Of a stretch of 64,000 nt of DNA, positions 42,605 to 54,796 are shown piece by piece. Positions within the stretch are counted from its first letter, which is position 1. Every line of letters starts with the position of its first letter. The notes beneath the pieces were generated by a model, which did no database searches, was not told the DNA's origin, and was given only the letters and a program-made list of their open reading frames with translations. The position numbers and the translations under genes are program-made. The DNA is from Oscillospiraceae bacterium (GTDB lineage Bacteria; Bacillota; Clostridia; Oscillospirales; Oscillospiraceae): positions 1-64,000 of the forward strand of contig JAFYAU010000055.1 of NCBI GenBank assembly GCA_017540565.1, read 5' to 3'.

Positions 42605-43804
42605 ATGCTTACTTTGGATCGAATCTTCAACGCGTCGGTGGTCCTGAAGGATATTCTTCGGGAAACGCTCGTTATCAAGGCAAACGGCATCGCGCCGTCA
42701 TGCGACCTGTTCCTCAAGCCGGAGTGCCTCCAGATTACCGGCTCCTTCAAAGTACGAGGTTCCGGATATAAGATCGCAAACCTTACACCTGAGGAGAAAG
42801 AGCGCGGCGTTATCGCCTGCTCTGCCGGAAACCACGCGCAGGGAGTCGCTCTCGCAGCTTCGAAGTACGGGATCCGTTCCCTGATCTGCCTGCCGGATTC
42901 GGCTCCGATTTCAAAAGTGGAGGCGACAAAGGCCTACGGTGCGGACGTGTGTCTCGTTAACGGCGTCTATGATGACGCCTACCGGAAGGCTCTTGAACTC
43001 CGGGATGAGATGGGTTATACCTTCGTTCATCCCTTCGACGACGAGGACGTCATTGCCGGGCAGGGCACCATCGGCCTCGAGATCATACAGGCGCTGGATG
43101 ACGTGGACGCCATCATCGTTCCCGTGGGCGGCGGCGGCCTCATATCCGGCATCGCCTGTGCGGTAAAGTCCGTCAGTCCGAAGACCAAGGTCTACGGTGT
43201 TCAGGCGGCCGGCGCCCCCAGTATGTACAATTCCGTCAGGAACGGAAAGATCGAATCGCTTGCTTCCGTTTCCACCATCGCCGACGGTATCGCCGTGAAG
43301 CAGCCGGGAGAGAACACTTTCGAACTCGTGAACAGATACGTTGATGATATCTGTCTGGTATCCGAGGATGAGATCGCCGCCGCGATACTTGCGCTCATCG
43401 AAAAACAGAAGATGACCGCGGAAGGAGCCGGCGCCGTTTCCGTTGCGGCGGCCATGTTCGACAAGCTCCCCATCGCCGGGAAAAAGGTGGTCAGCGTCGT
43501 CTCCGGAGGCAACATCGACGTCACCAGCCTTTCCCGCGTCATCGAACGAGGCCTCATCAAATCCGGAAGAAAGAGCCTGCTCGCAATCGAGCTTGTGGAC
43601 AAGCCGGGACAGCTTCGCGAGGTATCGCGGATCATCGCCGAGCAGGGCGGAAACGTCACCGGCGTCAGCTACGAGCAGACCGGAAGCACGGAGAGCATCA
43701 ACGGCTGCGTCCTCCGCATCTCCATGGAGACCAGGAACTACGAACACGTCCAGGCCATCTCCACGGCGCTGGCGGACGCGGGATTCAAGAACACGCAGGC
43801 GTGA
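42605..43804 (+). CDS. ilvA: Threonine ammonia-lyase
   Basis: This 399-residue PLP enzyme converts threonine to 2-oxobutanoate, the first step to isoleucine. The PLP lysine is K49 in GSFKVRG, the glycine loop is VGGGGL, and SGGNID follows. A C-terminal ACT domain (about 325-399) suggests feedback control. ATG 42605 is chosen over 42596 because the AAAGG site is correctly spaced only for it. It is the first gene after the T-box. Confidence 0.93.
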   Translation: MLTLDRIFNASVVLKDILRETLVIKANGIAPSCDLFLKPECLQITGSFKVRGSGYKIANLTPEEKERGVIACSAGNHAQGVALAASKYGIRSLICLPDSAPISKVEATKAYGADVCLVNGVYDDAYRKALELRDEMGYTFVHPFDDEDVIAGQGTIGLEIIQALDDVDAIIVPVGGGGLISGIACAVKSVSPKTKVYGVQAAGAPSMYNSVRNGKIESLASVSTIADGIAVKQPGENTFELVNRYVDDICLVSEDEIAAAILALIEKQKMTAEGAGAVSVAAAMFDKLPIAGKKVVSVVSGGNIDVTSLSRVIERGLIKSGRKSLLAIELVDKPGQLREVSRIIAEQGGNVTGVSYEQTGSTESINGCVLRISMETRNYEHVQAISTALADAGFKNTQA

Positions 43805-43853
43805 GCCTGTAGCTGACCGAACACTACAGATCTTTAAATAGGAGAATACGACT

Positions 43854-45524
43854 ATGATGGATGCTACGAAATACCGTCCGGGGTACTTCCCCGCCCCCGG
43901 CGACAATTACGACTGGGTAAGAAAGGATCACATCGAGAAGGCTCCCATCTGGTGCAGCGTTGACATGCGCGACGGCAACCAGAGCCTGATCATTCCGATG
44001 AACATGGCGGAGAAGCTCGAATTCTTCAAGATGCTTGTGAAGGTCGGCTTCAAGGAGATCGAGGTGGGTTTCCCCGCCTCCAGCGAGACGGAGTTCGATT
44101 TCCTCCGCACCCTTATCGACCAGCACATGATCCCGGACGACGTCACGGTACAGTGCCTGACTCAGTGCCGCGAGCATATCATCCGCAAGACGTTCGAGGC
44201 ATGCAAGGGGGCGCCCAGCGCCATCATCCACTTCTACAATTCCGTCAGCGTCGCCCAGCGCGAACAGGTCTTCAAGATGGACAAAGCGGAGATCAAGCAG
44301 ATCGCCGTAGACGGCGCGAAACTCGTAAAGCAGCTGGCGTCGGAATACGAGGGCAATTTCCGGTTCGAATACTCCCCCGAGTCCTTCACCGGAGCGGAGC
44401 CGGAATACTCCCTGGAGGTCTGCAACGCCGTCCTGGACGTTCTGGAGCCGGGCCCCGACAACAACGTGATCATCAATCTGCCTGTCACCGTGGAGATGAG
44501 CATGCCTCACGTCTACGCCAGTCAGATCGAGTACATCTGCAAGAACATCAAATACAGGGAACATGTGACGATCTCCACACATCCGCACAACGACCGCGGA
44601 ACGGGCGTTGCGGATACGGAGCTGGCCATCCTGGCCGGCGCGCAGCGCATCGAGGGCACGCTGTTCGGAAACGGAGAGCGCACCGGCAACGTGGATATCA
44701 TCACCCTCGCCCTGAACATGTATTCCCACGGTATCGATCCTCATCTGGACTTCTCCGATATCCCTGCCCTGGCAAGGATCTATGAGAAGTGCACCCGGAT
44801 GAAGGTCTATGACCGGGCGCCGTACGCCGGATCGCTGGTATTCGCAGCGTTCTCCGGAAGCCACCAGGACGCTATCGCGAAAGGCATGACCTGGCGGTCC
44901 GAGCACGGCAATCACCGCTGGGACTGCCCTTACATCCCCATCGACCCGACGGATATCGGGCGCACCTATGACGCCGACGTCATCCGCGTCAACTCCCAGT
45001 CCGGCAAGGGCGGCATCGGCTATCTGCTCGAACAGACCTATGACTACAGCTTGCCGGCCAAGATGCGCGAGCATCTCAGCTACTGCTGCAAGGATATTTC
45101 GGACAAGGAGCACCGTGAGCTGAAGGTCAGCGACGTCCTTGCCATTTTCCGAAGCCTGTACTTCCGCGAGGGACCCGTATTCCTCACCGGACGGAAATAC
45201 GCCCATCCGGACGAGGGCGGTCTCGTGCTCACCGCACAGGCCACGTGGGGTGACCGCGTGGAGACCGTGACGGCGGAAGGCAACGGGCCGCTGAACGCTT
45301 CGACCAACCTGCTGAAAAAGTTCACGGGGAGAGACTTCAATCTCACCGTCTACACGGAGCACAGCATGATGGGCGCGGATTCGGCCAGTATAGCCGCCGC
45401 CTACATCGGGATCGAGGACGAGAAAGGCCGGACCTACTGGGGAGCCGGCACCAACACCGACATCATGAAGGCAAGTCTCGAAGCCCTGATGTCCGCTGTC
45501 AACAACATGGTCCTCGACGAGTGA
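43854..45524 (+). CDS. leuA: 2-Isopropylmalate synthase (type 2, long form)
   Basis: This 556-residue enzyme condenses acetyl-CoA with 2-oxoisovalerate in leucine synthesis. The TIM-barrel has [11 protein letters not shown] with the metal-binding Asp, and [14 protein letters not shown] with the metal histidines. A C-terminal regulatory LeuA dimer domain (about 430-556) is present. The N-terminus and length match the actinobacterial/yeast-like class rather than the short LeuA. AGGAG lies 9 nt before ATG. The 49-nt gap after ilvA has a small CTGTAG/CTACAG stem. Confidence 0.94.
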   Translation: MMDATKYRPGYFPAPGDNYDWVRKDHIEKAPIWCSVDMRDGNQSLIIPMNMAEKLEFFKMLVKVGFKEIEVGFPASSETEFDFLRTLIDQHMIPDDVTVQCLTQCREHIIRKTFEACKGAPSAIIHFYNSVSVAQREQVFKMDKAEIKQIAVDGAKLVKQLASEYEGNFRFEYSPESFTGAEPEYSLEVCNAVLDVLEPGPDNNVIINLPVTVEMSMPHVYASQIEYICKNIKYREHVTISTHPHNDRGTGVADTELAILAGAQRIEGTLFGNGERTGNVDIITLALNMYSHGIDPHLDFSDIPALARIYEKCTRMKVYDRAPYAGSLVFAAFSGSHQDAIAKGMTWRSEHGNHRWDCPYIPIDPTDIGRTYDADVIRVNSQSGKGGIGYLLEQTYDYSLPAKMREHLSYCCKDISDKEHRELKVSDVLAIFRSLYFREGPVFLTGRKYAHPDEGGLVLTAQATWGDRVETVTAEGNGPLNASTNLLKKFTGRDFNLTVYTEHSMMGADSASIAAAYIGIEDEKGRTYWGAGTNTDIMKASLEALMSAVNNMVLDE

Positions 45525-45546
45525 CCAGCACAGGGAGGACGAGAAT

Positions 45547-46806
45547 ATGGGAATGACGATGACCCAGAAGATCCTGGCCGCGCACGCGGGACTTCCCGAA
45601 GTTTCCGCCGGCCAGCTGATCAACGCGAAGCTGGATCTGGTGATGGGCAACGACATCACCACCCCGGTCGCCATCAACGAGTTCAAAAAGGCCGGATTCA
45701 CAAAGGTCTTCGACAAGGACAAGGTCTGTTTTGTCATGGACCACTTTGTACCGAACAAGGATATAAAGTCCGCGGAGAACGCGAAGCAGTGCCGTCAGTT
45801 CGCCTGCGAAAACTGCATGACTCATTTCTATGACGTCGGAAAGATGGGGATCGAACACGCCCTTCTTCCCGAGCAGGGCATCGTGACCGCGGGAGACTGC
45901 GTGATCGGCGCGGATTCCCATACCTGCACCTACGGGGCTCTCGGCGCGTTTTCCACCGGCGTGGGCTCGACGGACATGGCCGCAGGCATGGCGACAGGCA
46001 TGGCCTGGTTCAAGGTCCCGTCCGCCATCCGTTTCGAACTGAAGGGCCGGCTCCCTTCCAATTGTTCCGGCAAGGACGTGATCCTCACGATCATCGGAAA
46101 GATCGGCGTGGACGGCGCACTCTACCGTTCCATGGAATTCACCGGTGAGGGCGTTTCTTCCCTTTCCATGGATGACAGGCTCTGCATCTGCAACATGGCC
46201 ATCGAAGCGGGCGGAAAGAACGGGATCTTCCCTGTGGATGACGTGACGATGGCCTATCTCAAGGGCCGCGGACAGCGCACCCCCGTATTTTATGCGGCGG
46301 ATGAGGACGCGGAATACGAGAAGACCATCACCATTGATCTTTCAACCCTGGTGCCCGTGGTTGCCTGCCCTCACCTACCAGAAAACACGAGACCTGCTTC
46401 CGAGCTTGAGGATATCCGGATCGACCAGGTCGTTATCGGCTCCTGCACGAACGGACGCATGGAGGATATGGAGGCGGCCTACCGTTATCTGAACGGGAAA
46501 AAGGTCGCGGACGGCGTGCGCTGCATCATCATCCCGGGTACGATGGCCATCTACCGCGAGATGATCGAGAAAGGCTACGCCACCGCGTTTATAGATGCCG
46601 GCGCCATCGTCTCCACCCCCACCTGCGGTCCGTGCCTCGGCGGGCATATGGGCGTTTTGGCGGCCGGTGAGCGCTGCATCTCCACGACGAACCGGAACTT
46701 TGTCGGAAGAATGGGACATGTTGACAGCGAGGTCTATCTGGCCAGCCCGGCAACTGCCGCAGCCAGCGCTGTCGCCGGACACATCGTATGTCCGGAAGCT
46801 GTTTGA
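45547..46806 (+). CDS. leuC: 3-Isopropylmalate dehydratase large subunit
   Basis: This 419-residue aconitase-family subunit carries the [4Fe-4S] cluster. The cluster cysteines are in [13 protein letters not shown] and [10 protein letters not shown], and [15 protein letters not shown] is the substrate motif. With LeuD it isomerises 2- to 3-isopropylmalate. GGGAGG lies 8 nt before ATG. Confidence 0.96.
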   Translation: MGMTMTQKILAAHAGLPEVSAGQLINAKLDLVMGNDITTPVAINEFKKAGFTKVFDKDKVCFVMDHFVPNKDIKSAENAKQCRQFACENCMTHFYDVGKMGIEHALLPEQGIVTAGDCVIGADSHTCTYGALGAFSTGVGSTDMAAGMATGMAWFKVPSAIRFELKGRLPSNCSGKDVILTIIGKIGVDGALYRSMEFTGEGVSSLSMDDRLCICNMAIEAGGKNGIFPVDDVTMAYLKGRGQRTPVFYAADEDAEYEKTITIDLSTLVPVVACPHLPENTRPASELEDIRIDQVVIGSCTNGRMEDMEAAYRYLNGKKVADGVRCIIIPGTMAIYREMIEKGYATAFIDAGAIVSTPTCGPCLGGHMGVLAAGERCISTTNRNFVGRMGHVDSEVYLASPATAAASAVAGHIVCPEAV

Positions 46807-46821
46807 CAGGAGGGATCTTAC

Positions 46822-47319
<498 letters not shown>

Positions 47320-47323
47320 CCGG

Positions 47324-48418
47324 ATGGAGAAGAAGATCGCAGTGATCCGGGGAGACGGCATCGGCCCCGAGATCGTCGCCGAAGCCATCAAGGTACTGGA
47401 CGCCGTATGCAGACGGTTCGGACACACGTTCACCTATGATGAGGTGGACATGGGCGGATGCGCCTATGACAAATGGGGAGATCCCCTTCCCCCGGCCATG
47501 CTCGAGAAATGCCTGGCCAGCGATTCCGTCCTCTTCGGCGCCATCGGCGGACCGAAGTGGAACGACCTTCCCGGCGACAAGAGGCCGGAAAAGGACCTGC
47601 TGCGGCTGAGAGCGGGCATGGGCGTGTATTCGAACAACCGCCCCGCGAAGATCTGGCCTCAGCTGGCTTCCGCCTCCCCTCTCCGTCCCGACACGGTCGC
47701 CAGAGGGATCGATTTCATCATCGTACGCGAACTGATCGGCGGCATCTACTTCGGTGAGCACCGGACGGAGACCGTCGACGGTCAGGCCGTCGCGACGGAT
47801 GTGCTGGTATATTCGGAGAAAGAGATCGAGCGCATCGGGAGGATCGGCTTCGAGACCGCGAGAAAACGCCGCGGAAAGCTCACCAGCGTCGAGAAAAGCA
47901 ACGTTCTGGATTCCAGCCGTCTGTGGAGATCGGTCATGCACCGTCTGGCCGCGGAGTATCCGGACGTGGAGCTCTCGGACATGCTGGTAGACAACTGCGC
48001 GATGCAGATCGTAAAGGATCCCTCCCAGTTCGACGTGATCGTCACCGAGAACATGTTCGGAGACATCCTGTCCGACGAAGCATCCATGATCACGGGATCC
48101 ATCGGCATGATCCCCAGCTCCAGCCTGGGAGATACCAGCTGCGGACTGTACGAGCCCATCCACGGGTCTGCGCCGGACATCGCCGGCATGGATATAGCCA
48201 ATCCCATCGGCACCATCCTCGCCGCAGCCATGATGCTGCGCTTCAGTTTCGACATGCCGGCCGAGGCGGACGCTGTCGAGAACGCCGTTTCGGCGGCCCT
48301 CACGGACGGATGGCGCTGTGCGGACATCATGCCGGAGAGCGGAGCCGAAAACTGCAGGAAGATCGGATGCCGCGAGATGGGAGACCGGATCGCCGCCTAT
48401 GTGGAAAAGGGCGTATAA
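47324..48418 (+). CDS. leuB: 3-Isopropylmalate dehydrogenase
   Basis: This 364-residue NAD-dependent decarboxylating dehydrogenase yields 2-oxoisocaproate. GDGIGPEI is the N-terminal motif, LRAGMGVYSNNRPAK and DNCAMQIVKDP bind substrate, and ENMFGDILSDEASMITGSIG is the family signature. The frame extends upstream into leuD; ATG 47324 with GGTGA before it is chosen. Confidence 0.95.
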   Translation: MEKKIAVIRGDGIGPEIVAEAIKVLDAVCRRFGHTFTYDEVDMGGCAYDKWGDPLPPAMLEKCLASDSVLFGAIGGPKWNDLPGDKRPEKDLLRLRAGMGVYSNNRPAKIWPQLASASPLRPDTVARGIDFIIVRELIGGIYFGEHRTETVDGQAVATDVLVYSEKEIERIGRIGFETARKRRGKLTSVEKSNVLDSSRLWRSVMHRLAAEYPDVELSDMLVDNCAMQIVKDPSQFDVIVTENMFGDILSDEASMITGSIGMIPSSSLGDTSCGLYEPIHGSAPDIAGMDIANPIGTILAAAMMLRFSFDMPAEADAVENAVSAALTDGWRCADIMPESGAENCRKIGCREMGDRIAAYVEKGV

Positions 48419-48444
48419 AGCCCGGTTTTCGTACGATTCCGGAA

Positions 48445-48473
48445 TTGACTTTTCCGAATACCGGCATTATTAT
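48445..48473 (+). promoter_or_regulatory. Internal promoter before ilvB
   Basis: TTGACT (48445-48450), a 17-nt spacer and TATTAT (48468-48473) lie in the 128-nt gap after leuB. They could drive ilvBNCD independently of the T-box. Confidence 0.7.
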
Positions 48474-48546
48474 GTAATTTAAATTTCCAGTTTTCCGCGA
48501 GGGAGAGGATCCCGACCGCGAATCCATTACAGGGGTGATGAAAAAC

Positions 48547-50220
48547 ATGAAATTATCCGGGTCAGATATCCTGGTGCGCACACTGATCGATCAGGGCGTC
48601 GATGTCGTGTTCGGCTATCCCGGCGGCCAGGTGATCAATATCTACGATTCTCTTTACAAGTATCAGGACGAGCTGACGCACGTACTTACCGCCCATGAGC
48701 AGGGCGCCGCGCATGCAGCGGACGGTTACGCCAGAGCCACCGGCAGGGTCGGCGTCGTCATCGCCACGTCCGGGCCGGGCGCGACAAACCTCGTCACCGG
48801 CATCGCCACGGCTTTCCTGGACTCCATTCCCATGGTGGCGATCACAGGAAACGTCCCCAACTCCTCCATCGGTACAGACGCCTTCCAGGAGACAGATATC
48901 ACCGGCGTCACGCTTCCCATCACGAAGCACAACTATTTCGTCGGTTCCATCGATGAGCTGGAGGAGACCGTCCGGGAAGCTTTTGTTCTGGCTTCTTCCG
49001 ACAGACCCGGGCCCGTCCTCGTGGACATTCCCAAAGACGTGCAGACGGCCATGTATGAATACGAGCCCAAACAGCCGTATCAGAAGGACCCGAAGAACGC
49101 GGCCAAGGATATCCGCATCCAGGAGGCGGCCAAGACCATCAACGAGGCGAAAAAGCCTTTCATCTATGTCGGCGGGGGCGTCATCGCCGGAGAAGCCGAG
49201 AAGGAAGTGCTGAAGCTGGCCGAGAAGGTCGACGGCGTCATCGGATGCAGCATGATGGGCCTTTCCGCCATTCCCACGTCTCATCCGAGATTCCTCGGGA
49301 TGCAGGGCATGCACGGTCATTACGCCAGTTCCGTCGCCATGCACAACGCTGATCTGATCATTGCTCTCGGCAACCGGTTCAACGACCGTTCCACCGGAAA
49401 CCTCTCCAAGTTTGCCATCGGCACCAAGATCGTCCATATCGACATCGACGGCGCCGAACTGAGCAAGAACGTTCCCGATACCAACGGCCTGCGCGGCGAT
49501 GTCGCGCTGACGCTACAGAAGCTCATTCCCCTTCTCGAACAGAAGAAGAATCCGGAATGGCAGGCGCAGGTGCAGAAGTACCGCGACGAGGAGGCGCAGC
49601 GCACCGATACGCGTCCCGGCATGACGCCCAGGAACGTGATCCGGACCGTGAACCGCCATCTCTCCCCCACCACTCCCGTGGCGACCGACGTCGGCCAGCA
49701 TCAGATGTGGGCGGCCCAGAGTCTCGAGTTCCGGAACCCGAGGACCTTCATCTCCTCCGGCGGTCTGGGAACGATGGGCTTCGGCATGGGCGCCGCGATG
49801 GGAGCCGCCTACGGCACCGGACTCCGCACAGTCCTGATTACCGGCGACGGAAGCTTCGGAATGAACCTGAATGAACTTGCCACCGCAGCCACCTACAACG
49901 TTCCGGTCGTCATCGTCCTGATGAACAACGGAGTTCTCGGCATGGTCCGCCAGTGGCAGACGCTCTTCTTTGACAAGCACTACTCAAACACCACGACGAA
50001 CAGGAAGACGGACTTTGTGAAACTCGCCGACGCTTTCGGCGTAAAGGGTGAACGGGTCGATTCCATCGACGGCCTGGATCAGGCGCTCACCCGCGCTTTC
50101 GAAGCCGACGGCCCGTACTTCATCGAGTGCGACATCGACAAGGATGAGTTCGTTCTTCCCATGCTGCCTCCCGGAGGCTCCATGGACGATATCATCACGG
50201 ATGCAAAGGCAGGTGACTGA
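48547..50220 (+). CDS. ilvB: Acetolactate synthase large subunit
   Basis: This 557-residue ThDP/FAD enzyme forms acetolactate or acetohydroxybutyrate. The catalytic glutamate is in AHEQGAAHAADGYAR, SGPGATNLVTGIA follows, and the ThDP motif is GDGSFGMNLNELATAATYNVPV (given in parts: GDGSFGMNLNEL and NNGVLGMVRQWQ). ATG 48547 with AGGGGTGA 8 nt upstream is chosen over GTG 48535 and ATG 48538. Confidence 0.96.
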   Translation: MKLSGSDILVRTLIDQGVDVVFGYPGGQVINIYDSLYKYQDELTHVLTAHEQGAAHAADGYARATGRVGVVIATSGPGATNLVTGIATAFLDSIPMVAITGNVPNSSIGTDAFQETDITGVTLPITKHNYFVGSIDELEETVREAFVLASSDRPGPVLVDIPKDVQTAMYEYEPKQPYQKDPKNAAKDIRIQEAAKTINEAKKPFIYVGGGVIAGEAEKEVLKLAEKVDGVIGCSMMGLSAIPTSHPRFLGMQGMHGHYASSVAMHNADLIIALGNRFNDRSTGNLSKFAIGTKIVHIDIDGAELSKNVPDTNGLRGDVALTLQKLIPLLEQKKNPEWQAQVQKYRDEEAQRTDTRPGMTPRNVIRTVNRHLSPTTPVATDVGQHQMWAAQSLEFRNPRTFISSGGLGTMGFGMGAAMGAAYGTGLRTVLITGDGSFGMNLNELATAATYNVPVVIVLMNNGVLGMVRQWQTLFFDKHYSNTTTNRKTDFVKLADAFGVKGERVDSIDGLDQALTRAFEADGPYFIECDIDKDEFVLPMLPPGGSMDDIITDAKAGD

Positions 50221-50222
50221 AC

Positions 50223-50729
50223 GTGAACAGCTTTACAATCGCCATTCTCGTCAAGAACAAATTCGGCGTGCTGAACCGCGTCACCAGCATGTTCCGCCGC
50301 CGCCAGTTCAATATCGCTTCCCTGAACGTGAGCGAAACGGAGACCGACGAGTATTCCCGCATCACGGTCATTTCTGCCGGTGACGAGAGGACCAAGGACC
50401 AGCTGATCGACCAGCTGTACAAACTGCCCGACGTCGTCTCCATCAAGGAGCTCGATGAACTGACCTCCATCAGCCGCGAGGTCCTGCTCATCAAGGTGGA
50501 AAACAACCCGGAGACCCGCAGAGACGTCCTGGACGCGGCCGTCGCCTTTGGCGCAGAGACCGTGGACTATTCCAAGGCCAGCATTATCTTTCAGCTGACC
50601 AGCAAGCGCAAGAAGATCGACGAATTCGTTGAACTGATGCGCGACTACAACATCATCGAGATCTGCCGTACCGGCGTCGGTACGCTGGAACGCGGCGGAG
50701 ACACGCTCCGTCAGGCGATCAATCTGTAA
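50223..50729 (+). CDS. ilvN: Acetolactate synthase regulatory subunit
   Basis: This 168-residue subunit has an N-terminal ACT domain (about 3-75, VKNKFGVLNRVTSMFRRRQFNI) that binds valine, and a C-terminal ALS-SS domain. The start is GTG 50223, 2 nt after the ilvB stop, with AGGTGA upstream. Confidence 0.95.
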   Translation: MNSFTIAILVKNKFGVLNRVTSMFRRRQFNIASLNVSETETDEYSRITVISAGDERTKDQLIDQLYKLPDVVSIKELDELTSISREVLLIKVENNPETRRDVLDAAVAFGAETVDYSKASIIFQLTSKRKKIDEFVELMRDYNIIEICRTGVGTLERGGDTLRQAINL

Positions 50730-50764
50730 AAAAATAAATTCACTAGAAAAAGGAAAAGGGGTAA

Positions 50765-51793
<1,029 letters not shown>

Positions 51794-51813
51794 TCACTCA
51801 TGATAATAAGGAC

Positions 51814-51839
51814 TGCACCCGCACGAAACTGCGGGTGCA
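51814..51839 (+). other. Hairpin in the ilvC-ilvD gap
   Basis: A perfect 10-bp stem TGCACCCGCA/TGCGGGTGCA with a 6-nt loop is followed by TTCTGCATT. The T tract is too weak for a good terminator, so it may be partial termination or an mRNA end-protection element. Confidence 0.5.
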
Positions 51840-51884
51840 TTCTGCATTACAACCGACTCAATCAGAAAACGAGGTTTTACACTT

Positions 51885-53546
51885 ATGATCAAGGATACGC
51901 TTATCGACGGCTATCAGAATGCCGCCCACCGTTCCCTGTACCGTGCGCTCGGACTCACCGAGGAAGAGCAGCGCCGGCCCCTGATCGGCATCGTGAGTTC
52001 CTTCAACGAGATTGTTCCGGGACACATGAATCTGGACAAGATCACCGAGGCGGTAAAGCTCGGCGTCGCCATGGGCGGCGGAACTCCCATCGTGTTCCCT
52101 GCCATCGCGGTCTGCGACGGCATCGCCATGGGACATATCGGTATGAAATATTCACTCGTTACCCGCGACCTTATCGCGGACTCCACAGAGGCGATGGTCA
52201 TGGCGCACGGATTTGACGGCCTCGTCATGATCCCGAACTGCGACAAGAACGTTCCCGGACTGCTCATGGCTGCGGCACGCCTGAACCTGCCTACCATCTT
52301 CGTCAGCGGAGGCCCGATGCTGGCCGGACGCGTCGGCGGAAAGAAGACCTCCCTGTCCAGCATGTTCGAAGCGCAGGGCGCATACGCCGCGGGCAAGATC
52401 GACGACGCGAAGCTCGAAGAGTTCGTCCAAAAGACCTGTCCCTCCTGCGGTTCCTGCTCTGGCATGTATACCGCCAATTCCATGAACTGCCTCACGGAGG
52501 TCCTGGGCATGGGACTCCGCGGCAACGGAACGATCCCTGCCCCCTATTCCGCGAGGATCGATCTGGCCAAGAGGGCCGGCATGCAGGTCATGGAACTCGT
52601 CCGCAAGAACATCCGCGCCAGGGACATCATGACGAAACAGGCGCTGTACAACGCGCTCACCGCGGATATGGCGCTCGGCTGCTCCACCAACTCCATGCTG
52701 CATCTTCCCGCCATCGCCAACGAATGTGAGGTCGAGTTCAATCTGGACATGGCCAACGCGATCTCCGAGAAGACCCCGAACCTCTGTCATCTCGCTCCTG
52801 CGGGTCCGACCTACATGGAGGATCTGAACGAGGCCGGCGGCGTATATGCCGTTCTGAAAGAGCTTTCAAAGAAAGGCCTCCTGGATCTCACCGTTATGAC
52901 CTGCACGGGAAAAACGCTTGGTGAGAACATCGAGGACGCCGTCAATCTCGATCCGACGGTCATCCGTCCCGTGGAGGATCCCTATTCTCCCACCGGCGGC
53001 ATTGCCGTTCTGAAGGGCAATCTTGCTCCCGACGGCGGAGTCGTAAAGCGCAGCGCCGTAGCTCCCGAGATGCTCGTGCACGAGGGACCCGCCCGCGTCT
53101 TCGATTCCGAAGAAGAGGCTCAGGCAGCGATCAATGCCGGTCAGATCCGGCCCGGCGATGTCGTGGTCATCCGTTACGAAGGTCCGAAAGGCGGCCCCGG
53201 TATGCGGGAGATGCTGAATCCCACCTCGGCCATCATGGGGCAGGGACTCGGTTCCAGCGTCGCGCTCATCACCGACGGAAGATTCTCCGGCGCTACGAGA
53301 GGCGCCTGCATCGGGCATGTATCTCCCGAAGCAGCGAGCGGAGGCGTGATCGGACTCGTGCAGGAAGGCGATATCATCAGCATCAACATTCCCGAGTACC
53401 GTCTTGAACTCAAGGTCTCCGAGGAGGAGCTTCAGCGCCGCAGAGAGGCGTTTTCTCCGAAGACGCAGAATCTGACCGGGTACCTGAAGAGGTACGCCTC
53501 CATGGTCTCCAGCGGAGCCACAGGGGCAATTATCAATCAGAAATGA
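51885..53546 (+). CDS. ilvD: Dihydroxy-acid dehydratase
   Basis: This 553-residue iron-sulfur dehydratase makes the 2-oxo acids for valine and isoleucine. [13 protein letters not shown] and [19 protein letters not shown] contain cluster cysteines. [20 protein letters not shown] is the C-terminal signature. Its stop overlaps the next start (ATGA). Confidence 0.96.
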   Translation: MIKDTLIDGYQNAAHRSLYRALGLTEEEQRRPLIGIVSSFNEIVPGHMNLDKITEAVKLGVAMGGGTPIVFPAIAVCDGIAMGHIGMKYSLVTRDLIADSTEAMVMAHGFDGLVMIPNCDKNVPGLLMAAARLNLPTIFVSGGPMLAGRVGGKKTSLSSMFEAQGAYAAGKIDDAKLEEFVQKTCPSCGSCSGMYTANSMNCLTEVLGMGLRGNGTIPAPYSARIDLAKRAGMQVMELVRKNIRARDIMTKQALYNALTADMALGCSTNSMLHLPAIANECEVEFNLDMANAISEKTPNLCHLAPAGPTYMEDLNEAGGVYAVLKELSKKGLLDLTVMTCTGKTLGENIEDAVNLDPTVIRPVEDPYSPTGGIAVLKGNLAPDGGVVKRSAVAPEMLVHEGPARVFDSEEEAQAAINAGQIRPGDVVVIRYEGPKGGPGMREMLNPTSAIMGQGLGSSVALITDGRFSGATRGACIGHVSPEAASGGVIGLVQEGDIISINIPEYRLELKVSEEELQRRREAFSPKTQNLTGYLKRYASMVSSGATGAIINQK

Positions 53547-54748
53547 CCGCGGGGCGTCTGACTGAGCTGGGGCAGCAGCTGCATACTCTGACCGTTTTCC
53601 GGTCCCTTCTGAATGATCCGGTTTTACTGTCTCTGCGGTCCTATCTTGAGGGATGCGCGTCCGACTCTCCCGTCGTGAGCGCTGACCGTTACTGCGCCTT
53701 TGTGTCTACGCTCATCGGGGCGCATGAGCCCAATCTGGCCGCATACATACAGAGCATCGTCAATGACGATGAAAATGTATATATCCGTGCGGTCAGCAGA
53801 AAACAGGCTGTCGCAGACAGCCTGTCGGAAGCGGTCCGCTCTGAACTGGTTATCCTTCAGAAGATCGCCGATCTTACGTCCGGCGAGCTCACGGATCCGC
53901 TGGAATGGTCCGGATACCTGCCTTCCTTTGAAACGGGTCATTCCGACATTGCGGGCGTGTATATGAAACGTACGGCAGACATCTCACGCTTCGGATACGG
54001 TATCTGGTCAAGGTATTACATGTTTCATGTCGACGATGAAGGAACGGTCATACCCGTTGTCAATCCGGATACCCAGCGCCTGAGCGATCTGATAGATTAC
54101 AAGCGCGAACAGGGCATCATCATGGACAATACCCGCGCCCTTCTCGCAGGAAAGCCGGCGGCAAATATCCTTCTCACCGGCGACGCAGGTACCGGAAAGT
54201 CCTCAACCATCAAAGCCGTCGTGAACGAACTGAAGGACGAGGGACTCAGGATTCTCGAAGTGAGGAAGGAACAGCTGAAGGTCATACCTTCCGTCATGGG
54301 AATGCTCTCCGAGAACCCGCTGAAGTTCATTCTCTTCATCGACGACCTGTCATTCCAGAGCGACGACGACAATTTTGCTGCATTCAAGGCGATCCTGGAA
54401 GGTTCCGTGTCTGCAAAATCCCGCAACGTGGCCATCTATGCCACGAGCAACCGCCGCCATATGGTGCGCGAGAGCTTCTCGGGACGTGCCGGCGACGACA
54501 TCCACCGGAACGACACGATGCAGGAGACCGTTTCCCTTTCGGAACGTTTCGGTATACAGGTCCTGTTCCGTAGGCCGGACAAGTTCACGTATCTGAACAT
54601 CGTACATCATCTTGCCGAACAGGCCGGGATCGACATTCCGCAGGAGGAGCTTGATCTCGGCGCGGAACGTTTCGCTCTTACCCGTGCGAACAGGTCTGCG
54701 AGAGCGGCACGGCAGTATGTGGACAGTCTGATCGCCGCGAGAGATTAA
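53543..54748 (+). CDS. DUF815 family AAA+ ATPase
   Basis: This 401-residue protein has Walker [13 protein letters not shown] (about 211-222), Walker [11 protein letters not shown], sensor [14 protein letters not shown] and the downstream [19 protein letters not shown]. This matches the DUF815 ATP-binding family found in many Bacteria. The cellular role is unknown. It is coupled to ilvD by a 4-nt overlap, an uncommon addition to a biosynthetic operon. Confidence 0.88.
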   Translation: MTAGRLTELGQQLHTLTVFRSLLNDPVLLSLRSYLEGCASDSPVVSADRYCAFVSTLIGAHEPNLAAYIQSIVNDDENVYIRAVSRKQAVADSLSEAVRSELVILQKIADLTSGELTDPLEWSGYLPSFETGHSDIAGVYMKRTADISRFGYGIWSRYYMFHVDDEGTVIPVVNPDTQRLSDLIDYKREQGIIMDNTRALLAGKPAANILLTGDAGTGKSSTIKAVVNELKDEGLRILEVRKEQLKVIPSVMGMLSENPLKFILFIDDLSFQSDDDNFAAFKAILEGSVSAKSRNVAIYATSNRRHMVRESFSGRAGDDIHRNDTMQETVSLSERFGIQVLFRRPDKFTYLNIVHHLAEQAGIDIPQEELDLGAERFALTRANRSARAARQYVDSLIAARD

Positions 54749-54766
54749 TCCTTTAATTCATAATGG

Positions 54767-54796
54767 AAAAAGCGCTGACAGTCGTCAGCGCTTTTT
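54767..54796. terminator. Bidirectional terminator between DUF815 gene and alr
   Basis: A 13-bp perfect stem (54767-54779, 54784-54796) has A and T tracts and ends both the branched-chain operon and the convergent alr gene. It overlaps the alr stop codon. Confidence 0.92.

Noticed and set aside
43824..45758. A 644-codon minus-strand frame over leuA
   Set aside because: Antisense shadow that spans two sense genes and their gap.
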